A stretch of 64,000 nt of DNA. Origin: Apricaphanius iberus. Its lineage: Eukaryota > Chordata > Actinopteri > Cyprinodontiformes > Aphaniidae. The notes under the pieces were generated by a model, which ran no database searches, had not been told where the DNA came from, and worked only from the letters and a program-made list of their open reading frames with translations. The stretch spans positions 1,984,001-2,048,000 of the forward strand of contig JAPXFQ010002705.1 of assembly GCA_028564705.1 (NCBI GenBank), read 5' to 3'. Of this stretch, positions 24,401-36,400 are shown piece by piece (position 1 is the first letter of the stretch; every line of letters starts with the position of its first letter). Made by a program: the position numbers and the translations under genes.

Positions 24401-27400
24401 TTTCTAAATAAGAAATCTATGGCTGCTGAGTTGCTAGTTGACTACCAATCTACAATCGATTCTTATAAGACATCCAAAAGAATATTTTGTTTAACATTGT
24501 TTGCCATCGAAAAGTCCAGATGAGCATTTTAAAAGTTAGATCTGAAAGTGTAAGTACTTCTTCTCCCCGGTGAACTTTAACCCCACCCAGTGTTGGGTCT
24601 AGAGTTCGGTGTCTGTTCAAATTTCAGGAATCGTTTCGAATTCCGATTCTTGTGAGTTGCAATCGGTTATCATGATCTGATCTGTTCCAATTTGATATAG
24701 ATATGGGTCAGTGCGGTTTAAAAAGGACAACTATGTTAATTGATTGGAGTGATTCTTGAATTTGTGAATCGATTCGATTCTTAGAATTTTTATAAGAAGC
24801 GATTCAGAATCTGTTTTTTCTTATTTATTTTTTTACACAGCACTATGTTTGTAAATGTGTGAAAATGTAACCTCATGGTTATGTTGACCAAAATTATCAC
24901 AGTTTTCGGTATTATTGCAGTATTTTTTTTAAAGGGTGTTTACTATGTTCAGAAAGCATCAATTTTCCGACACAAACTGAAATAATTTTGAAACTGTGTA
25001 ACACTGTTTGTTTCATTTAAAATTATACCATGACATCCCTACACAGCAATAGTTACATCATTGAAGTCATGTCATTCAGGTAACAGCTCAAAAATACAAG
25101 TATAATAGCACTCATCTATATTAATATCGACTCCGAACAGATTAGATTTGATCGTGATAATCAAATCTAACTCCAGAGAATCAAATCCATTGTTGAAGTT
25201 TGAATCAATACCCAGCTTTAGTCATGTAATACCAACGCTTCAAATTAGTCGATGGTTTGTGATTAGCCCTGAACTCCCAAGGATGGGTGGAGGTTTGATT
25301 AGATTTTTTTGTGATAAAAGGAGAGAGAAAAAATACATTTTTTGCTGATTTTTAAATTGGCCAATGTCTGTCTCGTGAAATTTCCTCTCTCCCATTCAAT
25401 AAATGTGGCAAAATTAAGAAATCCCTGCATTTTAAGGCTATAACAATAATGAACCTGTAATATAATACACTTTTCAGTGTAGTAAGAAAATATAATAATT
25501 TAGTCAAAGCTACTTCCTCAGTGAAAGAGCTTGCAGCAAGTGTAATATCTTGAGTCTAGAGGTCAGACCTAAAAGAAAGGCAGCGTGTTGGAGAGGGGGA
25601 AAAAATTGATTGGTACGTCTCTAATCTCAAGCATTCTCCACTGGTGATAAATCAAGATTTTTTTTGCAGAGTTGATCATTTGTTGCTTTTCTCTCCGTCT
25701 AAAATGTTTTAAACAGTAAATAAGCCATTTTTGCTCCTGCGTGTGTGAAGAGGGCTCCCTTCACCCTCCTCATGCCACGCAGCGCTGCAGCCTGCTCGGG
25801 AGATGGGCGGCAGCGGCGGCTGAATGTTGAGTTGTTGGTATTGATCAGAGCTCAGGAGGTTAGCAGAGCCCGGCCTTCCTGCGTGCCTCTCTCTGTTCGA
25901 TACAACTCAAGCTCGGTCTGTGCAGATGTGGTGATTTTTGGGGTTTTAATACCGCCCTCGAACATCAGGCATATTGATTTCTTTACAGGAGGATGTTTTT
26001 GCCTCCATAAGTATTGAATAGACTTTAAACAAAGAGGGTTCATCCATATGCCCCAGAGTAAACGCAGGCTTTTCTTTTCTTTTTTTGGGAAAACACGGCA
26101 GCTCACTAAAAATAGGCCAGTACTGGTTGTTGTTTTTCCTCCGTATGCAAGGGCATGGCAACATTAACACTAGAATTGCCAAGGGGGTTCGTTTATTTTA
26201 AGATTTGTAATTGCAAAATTAAGGATAATTGGGTTGCACACAGAAGAACTCCAGATAAAAGCTCTAATAATTAATTTGACTTTGGCAACACTCCCCCTAC
26301 GCAAACACAAAGCCAGGGGATTCTTCTTTTCTTCCTGATCTCCCAGCAGTTGATTATGGCTTATTGTTGTGGCTTAATGATTTCGCTCCCTGGTTTTCAA
26401 TCTATTTCTAGCAGTTTACATCAGTGTTAATTCTAGACTGACTTGTTTTTTTGCTTTGGGTTTGAGATGCACAGTGAACTTTCTGTGTTGCATCAGTTTT
26501 TTTTTTTTTTTCACCCGCACAGAGCCATGTTTGAACCGATTTCACATTTAATGGGAGATGGCAAGGGGGATAGAGAGGAAAAAGTTAGATTATGTAGATG
26601 ATTGTCTAAGCAGCATCCAGATGGGTGCCTTTCAACAAGTCCTGTATCTGTTTCACACTTTCCGAAGGTTCAGTTTTCTTGGCAGCCTGGGAAAAAAAAG
26701 AGAAGAAAAAAAGAATCCCACCAGCCTCCTCCTGAAGAAATCTGAATTGTATATGTGATGAAGGATACTCCATATCGCTTGCAATATAATTTCTCTTGGT
26801 CCCGGAGGTATGATGCATATGCATTAGTTTAACGGGATGAACAGCTAAGATGTGCATTTTTAATGGTGCATTTGCTCTTGAGTGAGTGGGAGGGCTTCTG
26901 AGAAGGCCCCCTCAGATCAGATTTCAGCCGTCACTGCACAGTTTGACAGACACAGATCTGACTGGAAGGAGCCGCCGAGACAAGCCGCCATGGTTGTGGA
27001 AAGTCAACTGGAGACGAGAAGAATGAGAAGCACCTTTGGGGTGATTCCTGCTGGATTGACTGCCTGGCTCACTGGCTGACTGGCTGAGGATGAATATTGC
27101 ATGGTGCCCGCTCAAGGGGGCTGGTGACTGGTGAGGGCGGGAGCCATCCCTCGCTGCCAGTTGCTGTACACATCTCTTCCTTTTTGCTCCCCCTCTTTGT
27201 CACTTGCACTCAATCCCAACTAGATTGCTGGATGCGACGTACTGTGAAGATGGAAGTGATGTCAGTTTTGAAATATTTCTTTTGTGGTTTATAAAAGCAT
27301 TATCCAGCATCCCGCACGTGCGTCGAGGCACTGATTTTGAGTTCAGTAAGAATCAGATTCAGGTTTGAACATGCGATACGTTGCGATAATCAACTAATCT

Positions 27401-30400
27401 ACTTTCGCCAACAGGTGATGGGTTTTCATAACTGGAATGAGGAAGCTGTACCCCATCGCACCTTCCTTGGCGACATGCAAATGTAACCTGTTTTATTCTT
27501 TACCCCTCTCACATAAGGAACAGGGAGTGTACATGATATGCAATGCCGTGGGAAATAGGATAATGAAGGAGGGTCACATTTGGGAAAAAAGGTGTGGTAA
27601 GGTTGCGATAATTGGAGAAACCTGCATGACATGCAGAATTTGCGGGGGATTGGCTGAAATTGCGTTAATAGTTGCGTTCGTGAAATCGAGGAGGAACTGA
27701 TTGGGCGACTGTGGCTCAGCGATAGAGTAGTTGACTTGCAATCGGAGGGTCGTAGGTTCGATTACAGCTTCCTCCAGTCACATGTTGATGTGCCCCTGGG
27801 CAAAATTCTACATGGTCTTACCGAGCTAGGTTGGCAATAGGTGTATGAATGTGAGTGTGAAAGGGTGAATGTGGCTTCAATGTAAAGCACTTTGAGTGGT
27901 CAGTATGACTAGAAAAGCTTTATATAAGTTCACTCCATTTACCATTTATTTACCATTTATCTTCATTGTGTTGAACTGCTCAATATGTCATGATTTTGAT
28001 TTGAAGCCATATCTCTTAGGCCTTCTTAGGACTACCTTAGATTCAGATAAGCATGAAAGAATTAATACACATTTGTCAAACCTAGATTAATGCAATCTAC
28101 ATCGATTCATTAATAAACCGTTAACATATTGTCAAAATCTTTTCTTGCTCTTGGGAAGCCAGTATTGTGTATTATCTCACCTTTTTTTCTTATCTGTAGT
28201 ATTGTGAGTCTTATATTGTTAGTGAAAAGGGCCACAAGAATCTTTTGAAGTTGTCTTTTAAATTGTTTTTATATCAGGGGGCATAATGCAGGTCTACAGA
28301 TTTCAAGTCTGTTGCTGTTATCTAGGTTTTGAATTCAGGTTATGCTGTGCATGTGGATCCGCTTGCTTCTCTGTCTGCCCATATAAGGCCTGGTTCACAT
28401 AGCAAGATTTTTAAATGGTCATAAGTGAGACCACACGGGGTGATTAAAAAAATCATAGATAGAAAAAGTTTGGTCCAACAGGTTGTGGTGGCCGCACCAA
28501 CACACAAACACATTTTACTCACCAACACAGGTGGGAAATCTCGCATTTGATCTCATGAGATCAAATATGACTTGGGAGTAAAGAAACAAGACCACTGAGG
28601 AGGAGGCATTGGGAATAATTTGTGGACTAATTTTAACTAGTCGGAAAGGGAGAATCGGGCCGGAAAACGGTTCAGAAATTCTGCCTTGCGAACTAGGCCT
28701 AAGGCAGCACCTCTCTGCTTCTGCTGGACTTTGTGTGGCAGCTACTGGCACTGCTCGGCTGTCATATTGCACCCTCTCCCCGCTACTGCTTGTCCCCTAC
28801 CACCCCCACCATATTTCATTCTTGTGCATCCCCTCTTCCTCTCTCCATGTGTCTTGTCAGTTGTGTTTGGCAAGGGTGTCATCATTGGGCAGCTCGTATC
28901 ACACTTCCACAACGAGCTGTCTGTCGGCCTCCTCTCTCTCTTTCGCTGTACTGTCCCCACCCCTCTCGTCTTCATCACTTCTCCTGCCTCTGACTTACCC
29001 GTGGCTGTTTTGTGTACCCTGTCCCTCACAGACGTTACCCACAATGCCTAGCACAACCTGCCACTTAATCGTCATCCGTCGCTGTTTGTCCCCATCTCAA
29101 ACTATAAAAGTGTGAGAAGAGTAAGTACATCCCACGAAACAAACCAGAGATTTATGACTGCAAAAAAGTTTAAGAGAAATTTTACTTCTCCACATCAGAG
29201 GTCCTGCTCTGCCCATAGCAACAGCTTAAAAACAAACAAAAAAAGATCTTAATTGGAAAATAGAAACTCTTCTTTCAAACCTGAGGGTTATATAATGATG
29301 TTTCCAATAGGGCTGCAACTAACGATTATTATATTTGATTAATTTAGTGACTAATTTTAGATATATCTTGATTTTAAATTATTTTTTACATACAATTAAA
29401 GCTATATTATCTATTAAATGACACTTTATGACTTATACAAATAAAATATAAGCAGTTTTCCATTGTGAAAACAGAATTATTTGGATAAAGTTCCACCACC
29501 AGGATGACAAAGAAATAAAATTAATATTTTCTTTTCCATTTGTTTACAAATAAAACAGCTTTTATATTCAGAATATCAAATGTGTTGTAAATGAACTAAA
29601 AATAAAAAAATTGATCTGTTCAATCAGAATCGAACAAAGATACATTTTGTAATACGTTTTAGCCAAAATTTAACAAACAAAAAACTAGCTTTTGAATTGA
29701 CTCTTAATGTGTTTATTAAGTGCTTATTATTTGTATTGTATTTTTGTATTCATTCATTTCAGGCATAAATTTTCCACAGTAGAACACAACCAAGGTGAGC
29801 ATACATAGTTTATCTAAGAAACAACAAAAATAAGTTTGGCTGTTAAATTTCAAATATGATCATCTCCACAGTTAAATGTGATCAAATAAGGATGTAGTAA
29901 ATTTAATGTTGGTTTCTTAATGAGCACACTAAACACTAAACACCTATTCATTTGACGGTAGTGTGAAAAGTGGAAATTCTCTTATCAAACTTTAACTAAA
30001 ATAAAATAAAAATTGAATTACTTATGGTACTGTTTTTTGTTTCTTTGCCACTCTCCAGTGATTAAAGGTACAGACTCACAGATTCACACCGCTACTGGAG
30101 GGAATGGACTCACTGCACTGTAGTTGAGCATTTTAGGAAAATATCTGGATGAATCAATGAAATTATGGGTCAAAAATTTTGCAGTCAACATCATCGACAA
30201 TGATGTGTTGTGCTAGTTTCTGTGGACTGATGGTCGATTTGGGAACGATGTGATTTATGATCAAAAGTGAATACACTTAAAAGAACAACAACTAATACCC
30301 CGAGAAATACTTGATATAAAGTTAATGTCTGCTATAAAATAATTTAAAAAAAACTAAAATAATAAAAAACTGCTCAACCCTACCTTTATCTGAATGAGGG

Positions 30401-33400
30401 GCAGTTTACACAACAAAGTTTTCATTAAAACAAAGGTTTTAAACACTGCACATATGGGGCACACTGCTACCTAAAGGCCGAGGACATGTACTACATCGTT
30501 TTCAACAAGATTGGCTTGCTCGCCATGTCGTGTAAAAGCAGCAACGTTTTTAACTGCTAATTTTAAAAAAATGGCAACGTTGTCCTATAAACTGCCCCTC
30601 CGTCTCATAGCTTTTCCTTCTATAGACCCCCACCACAAACATTAGGAGCACTTCACAAATCTTCTTGACAGCAGTGATATCTTATCTTGGACATCTTCAC
30701 AGCACTACTAGACTGTTTTATTTTAATTGCAAAAATATCCAAATGTATAATTGTATTTTATGTCTGCTAAGGCAGGAAAAGACTGAAGAGAAGTACTGAA
30801 CACCAGAGAAAGACGCACAACTAAAACCACTTCTTCTTTCTGTTTTCTTTTCATTGTTTTCCTGCTTTTTTGAGGTTATGCTAGCATCAAAGAGTGGCAC
30901 GTATATTTGGTTGTTGCAGCTGCTTGAAAGAAATCTACCCTGTAGTCAACCGCTTATCCAAGATCAGGTCTTAATGATAGCATGTACACTAAGTGTATTT
31001 GAAGTGGAGCTTAATTCAGTGTTCAGTCTCTGAGGCATCTTTTGTGGTCTTTTTATTAAACCACCAACACCATGCACACATTTTTTGAAGCACATTTGGC
31101 TAGCTTCCCGTCACCTTTTTTACAGGCTCATTGCACATCCTTGGCATTGGTTGGGGTCTGCGGCTCACTTGCTGGTTTATCTTCACCCATGAATATATGA
31201 GATAAGGATTAGTTATTTGACTTGAGTACCAAGCGAGGGTGCGTGAAGTTTTTGTTCTCTCCCACCCCCCAATCTCTGGTCGCCACTTATAGATTTTAAG
31301 GAGTGAAATATTAACCAAACTCCTGTGGTTCTTTACTGTTGACACATTAACAGTGTAAATCTATACCTCTCCATAAATACATGTCAAAATACTGTCTGTT
31401 AGTGTGTAAGGTGACTGTTCAGGCTATGGTCAGGTCATAGTAATTATTCATCTAATCCAAATCTCTAAAAATGCTGCAGGTCTAGGACTAATGTAGTCCC
31501 CCCCCCCCCCCAAACAGAAAAAGCACCATATGGCTGAGTAAAGTGAACTCAAACTAGCCGGTTCATAATTTTTTGAATAATTTTTTTAGCTAAAACTCTA
31601 CAGACATATTTGTTTCTGTGAAAACGAAAATGGCCTGTACGTGTATATCGCTTTATCAAGGACCCCAAAGCCATTCACACACTGATGATGGCAGCCACAA
31701 TTGCCCACGGGCACACTGACAGAAGCGACGCTGTCGAGCACTAACCCCATCGGGCCACTGACCACCCCTAGTAGGCAAGGTAGGTGAAGTGTCTCGCCCA
31801 AAGACACAACGGCAGACAGAGGCTGGAATCAAACACACAGGCTGACAACTCTACCACTGAGCTATAACCGCTCTTATTTGTCTTAATATATACTAATGGA
31901 TATCTTTGTTTTATTTAATTTTATTTTGCACTGCTATCTATCAATTTAGAATTTTCATGAATGTGCACTAGATGGTGTAGCTTTTTCTCAATTTGGCGAA
32001 TTTCGGGTTATACGATTTCTAGCAACAGTGATTTGCTGCTAAAACATGTGTGCGCCATCAGGTGGCACATTAACTGAATTTTTCCCCCCGTATCTAACAG
32101 TTGTTGTTTTTTTCATCAAATTTTGACAGATTATGATTTACACCCCTTAGCGCAGATGCTTAGAGGTCTGCAGCTTTACATACAGGGAACAGGTAAAACA
32201 AATCAGTTAAAAAAGATTCCCATGAGAGCATCAGCTGAACATCGTACTTGATTAAGTTTGCTATCCGAGAGCTGAAAGCGCGTTGAAAATTTACGGAGGC
32301 TTTGGAGTGCGACCGGTACAGGAGGCGCTTCTGGGATCTAGAAAGCCCTTGTGCAGAGAGTCTTGTTCCCTTGTATTTGCAGTCTCCTGTATGGAAATTT
32401 CGAAACTTCATGACTATAGTCTCTGCAGCAATCCCTCTTGAGACATTTGATTACGCACAAGTGAGTGTGCAATTCAGCTCAATGCAGACCAGGAGGAAGT
32501 TGTGAAACTGCGGGTCCAGTCCACAGGTGGTGAAATGTTTGTATTTGATGCATGTATTTATATGCTTGATATGTGCATTCTCTGTTCAACATTTTGGGAT
32601 TGAATATTTATTACATTGAATAAATCTTAATTACTATTAAATATGTCATTATTATCAATATCATTTTTGTTACCACACAGTTAGAAAGATGGACAACGAA
32701 AATCTAGCAGAGTCTTTACTATGACTATAAAATCTGATTGAGCTTGTAATTGTCACGAAAGAAAAAAATTCACCACACATCAGGAATTTTAAAGTAACAG
32801 CAAGAATATTATTTAAAATGAGAAATACTTTCCAAACAGCAAAGATGTAAATTCTTATTGAGCTTTTTGGGCTCCTAGATGGTTGTAGAGACTAACAGCT
32901 CCTTGGAGAAAGAGAAACTATGCTCGTGGCTCAACATTTCTGCTCAGGGTTGCAAGCCCACTTTTTTACTCTTAAAAAAAAAAACAGTTCTGTAAATCTG
33001 ATGCCTAAAAGATGAATCACAGATTGTAAACTCTCATCCACTTATTTTGTTTGGTTTCACATGACTAATTCCCAAGTGCAGAACTTTGTAAACAAATTTT
33101 TCCAAGGAATTTGTGCCAGAAAACATTGATTGCTGCCGACTGAACAGGAATGTGAACCCTTATTTTTGCTTGGTGGGTATTATTAGACCTGTATGCAACA
33201 ATTCAGTCTTTAACACATCTAACACACTGACTGAAATCCTTCAAAAGAACGCTCCATGTAACCCACCGCAACTGATTCATCCAGACCCTGACCCCTGGCT
33301 CAGTCAGGGTCATTCCTCTGTTTCCCTTTTTATATGTCTGTAAACGTGTAAGTGTGTGTTGTGGCCTTGTCTTTCAGCTCGAAGCTTCTGATTGTGTGAC

Positions 33401-36400
33401 TCGTGTGCGACAGACGAGACGGCCCGTCACTCAGGCCCAGCCTGGCTGGCCTTTAAAGGCCAGGCCACGGGGCGAAGAGGTGCCTCAAATGGCCTGTGAA
33501 GTTTACATACACTGCCCACTGCTAAACAGATTAGCTCTAATGAAGTGTCTAATGTCGGGGCCGCTGGCTGACATAATCCTGCCTGGCAGCTCGGCCCCTT
33601 GGCTGCCAGAAAAGCCGCCCTCCCTCCAGCCCTCTCTTCCGCCCTCGCATGGCCTCTGCTGCCACCCAGGGCGACTCCACGCGGGGAGGTGCCCACTGTT
33701 AATCAGGCTGGACAGTGTGCGATCTGACATGCAAATGTAGGTCATTGCATATGTAAATGTGTGATTACGAAGCTGGCATGCCAGGACACATTAGCGAGAC
33801 TGTGCTCTCAGCAGGCGGTTGTCACAGCGCTTTAGAGGCTCATGCTAACATTTGTCAAGCTACCACGCAGCGAATGAAAGCAATGCCCTCTTGTCCTGCC
33901 TTTCTTTTTCTTGCCTTCTCCATCCTTTCTTTGAATGAATAAATCTTGATGTGTGTCCTGTATGGAGACCTTTTTATATCAAAACGTACCGTCAAATAGT
34001 ACTGCTTCTGTCTGTTAATCTAAATCCATGTAGGTCAGTTTTCCATTTCTTTTGGACATTTCAATTTAAAGCGAAACAAAAAAGGTATTTTGCGTTCGGC
34101 AAAAGGTGATGAATTGTTTTGTAGACGTGACGTCTAGTTCAGCAGAGGCTTGTGAAGCGGCGTCTGATGGCGGCTGTCAGTGACTCTTACACAGCGTGGC
34201 ATGATGGTGGTGTCACGCCGAAAAATGCACACACCTCGGCGGTGTTAATTGGACACGGCATCTGATTGGTTCACGCCTCCTGATTTGGCTGTCAAAAAAA
34301 AAAACAAAAAAAAAACTCCAGTAAAATGTTAAAATGGTCTCCTCTCCCCCTCTCTCCCCTTCCCGTCATGTCTGCTAGCTATCCTGCTTATGGATGCGAT
34401 TCTCTCGCACATTTAGCATTGCTATTAATAACTTTGTAATATTTGAAGCATTTTAAGAATCAATTTTAAGTTTTGCCTTTACACTCGAAATATATAGCTC
34501 TCCTTAAATTATTCAAATGTTAAATTATAAATCTGTTTTCATTTTTTTATGGAATCTTGATTAGAAATTGCTGGGGGTTTTTCTGGTAGCCTATTATAGA
34601 CAAGGAGACAGAAAATAAAGGCGGGAAAGAAATAAGATGAAGAGATGTAGGGGAAAAAAGTTAAAAGGGAGAAGGTGAGTTAAAGATAATTTTTTTATAA
34701 TTTAGTTGTTTATCAAACAGACATTAAGACATTTGCTGGTATCAGTGGTTTAAACTTCACTGTGTATTTTGGAGATATGCAAGTTTTAAAACATAATGCC
34801 CGATGGATTTGTCAAATTGTTTTATTAGTTTCATCTCTAAATGCTTTATTTAATGTAAATCTTCTGCAGCTGCTTGTCCGAACTTTGCAAAAAAAATTGA
34901 AACTTAAACTTAAATGACCATTAAAGTCAGCTTTTGTAAAAGCTTTACTTTTTTTGTCGTCTCAGATTCAACCAGAAAGGAAGGAAAGTAAAGCTGAAAA
35001 TGTTTCCATTTCTAAAGAGCTTAGATGGTTTAATATAGCAGTTTTTTTTATTCCTCTGCAAGCTCGCTTTTGGATAATATTTTTGTCCTCACTCGAGGTA
35101 AAAGGAAAAGACCTCTGCCTCCCGTAGCCTGGTAGCGAATCCAATTTAAAGTAACTTTCAGTTGCATGTTTGTGGTTTTCAGACTGTTTTTTTTTCTTTC
35201 TGTTTAACTTGTTACCTGCATTTTACGTTTTTTTTTGTTGTTGCAACTTTTGTAACGTTGCGTCTCTAGTCTGAACTCGATCTGGAATCAAACGAAATGA
35301 TTTTCCTCCTCTTGTTTGTTTCGGTTACATTTTGACCTCGTTCCCTGTCTTGCCCCTGAGCTTCTCCCACAGCCAAGCTGGCACAAGAACTGGTGACATG
35401 TGGCATTCTGATATCTGTCACCTTGCGTTTGCTCCCACCGACGCCTTTTTACGAGTTAACCAAAAGGCTGGAAAGGTCACGCTGTGTGCTCAGTGCAGTT
35501 TTCACACATTTCATTCCATGGCTTGCTATAGTTTATTTCTGACTGTTATTTATTTATTTCTGGTGTTTAATTGGTATAGGTGTGTGTCTTTCTGAACAGC
35601 TCTTGTTGTTTGGGCAAAATGGGGAGCTGTTCAGTGTGAGATCCCATGCCGGACTGTTAATGATATATTGGGTGAAGAAGGAGCCCTATGAAGTAAAACC
35701 TATCCTCTGAATCAGGCATTAACGTTGATACCTGCAGATGTTAGTAATTTTTTAACATATGTGTGTTGGTCCCATATGTTGCTGCTGCTCTACCACTAAG
35801 CCACAGGACATTTTTCAAACATGTAGGACAAATCTACAAATCTGTGTCTATTTAATGGTATGTATTGTAATGACCTATGATATTTGAATATTTTTTACTG
35901 TAAACATGGTAGTGAATGTTTGCATGAATATGTGAATGACTGAATGTAGTGTGAAGCGCGTTGGGGTCCTTAGGGGCTAAATAAAGTGTCAGACCAGTAC
36001 AGGCAATTTACCGTGTTTGTAATAAATTATATTTACTGATGGTTTGAAGTGGTCAAATACATCAAATAATGCATTACAGCAGTCAGGCAATCACTGATGA
36101 TTTTTTTTTTTATATATCGTTTGAAAAAAGAAATGGACGTGCTGGTTGTTCAATCAAATTTTTTCTTTTAAATATTTTTTAAAAATGGTAGTATTTTTGC
36201 AAGGTTAGAGGAGAAGGAGGTCGGTTAAAAACCCTTTTTAATTAACATTTGACAACATTAAGCAGGTCATTAATGTCAGACTTTGCAGCAGTTATTGATA
36301 AATAGAACAAAAATGTAATAACTGTAGTAACAACTTTAAGAACAAATATATATTATTTTTTTTACAAATGAATTTAACTGTAGAAAATCTGTCACAACAT

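Noticed and set aside
27703..27780. tRNA gene
   Set aside because: The A and B boxes are present but the cloverleaf pairing is poor and a SINE body and repeat tail follow. It is a retroposon.
28609..29115. Overlapping open frames (168 and 121 codons) on the + strand
   Set aside because: Pyrimidine-rich DNA opens several frames at once. Ser/Leu/Pro-rich translations without motifs are composition artefacts.
31100..31345. 81-codon minus-strand frame
   Set aside because: No similarity to any known family and no splice context.
33354..33740. 128-codon + frame
   Set aside because: GC-rich sequence, both strands open, no domain. Kept as a candidate non-coding block instead of a gene.
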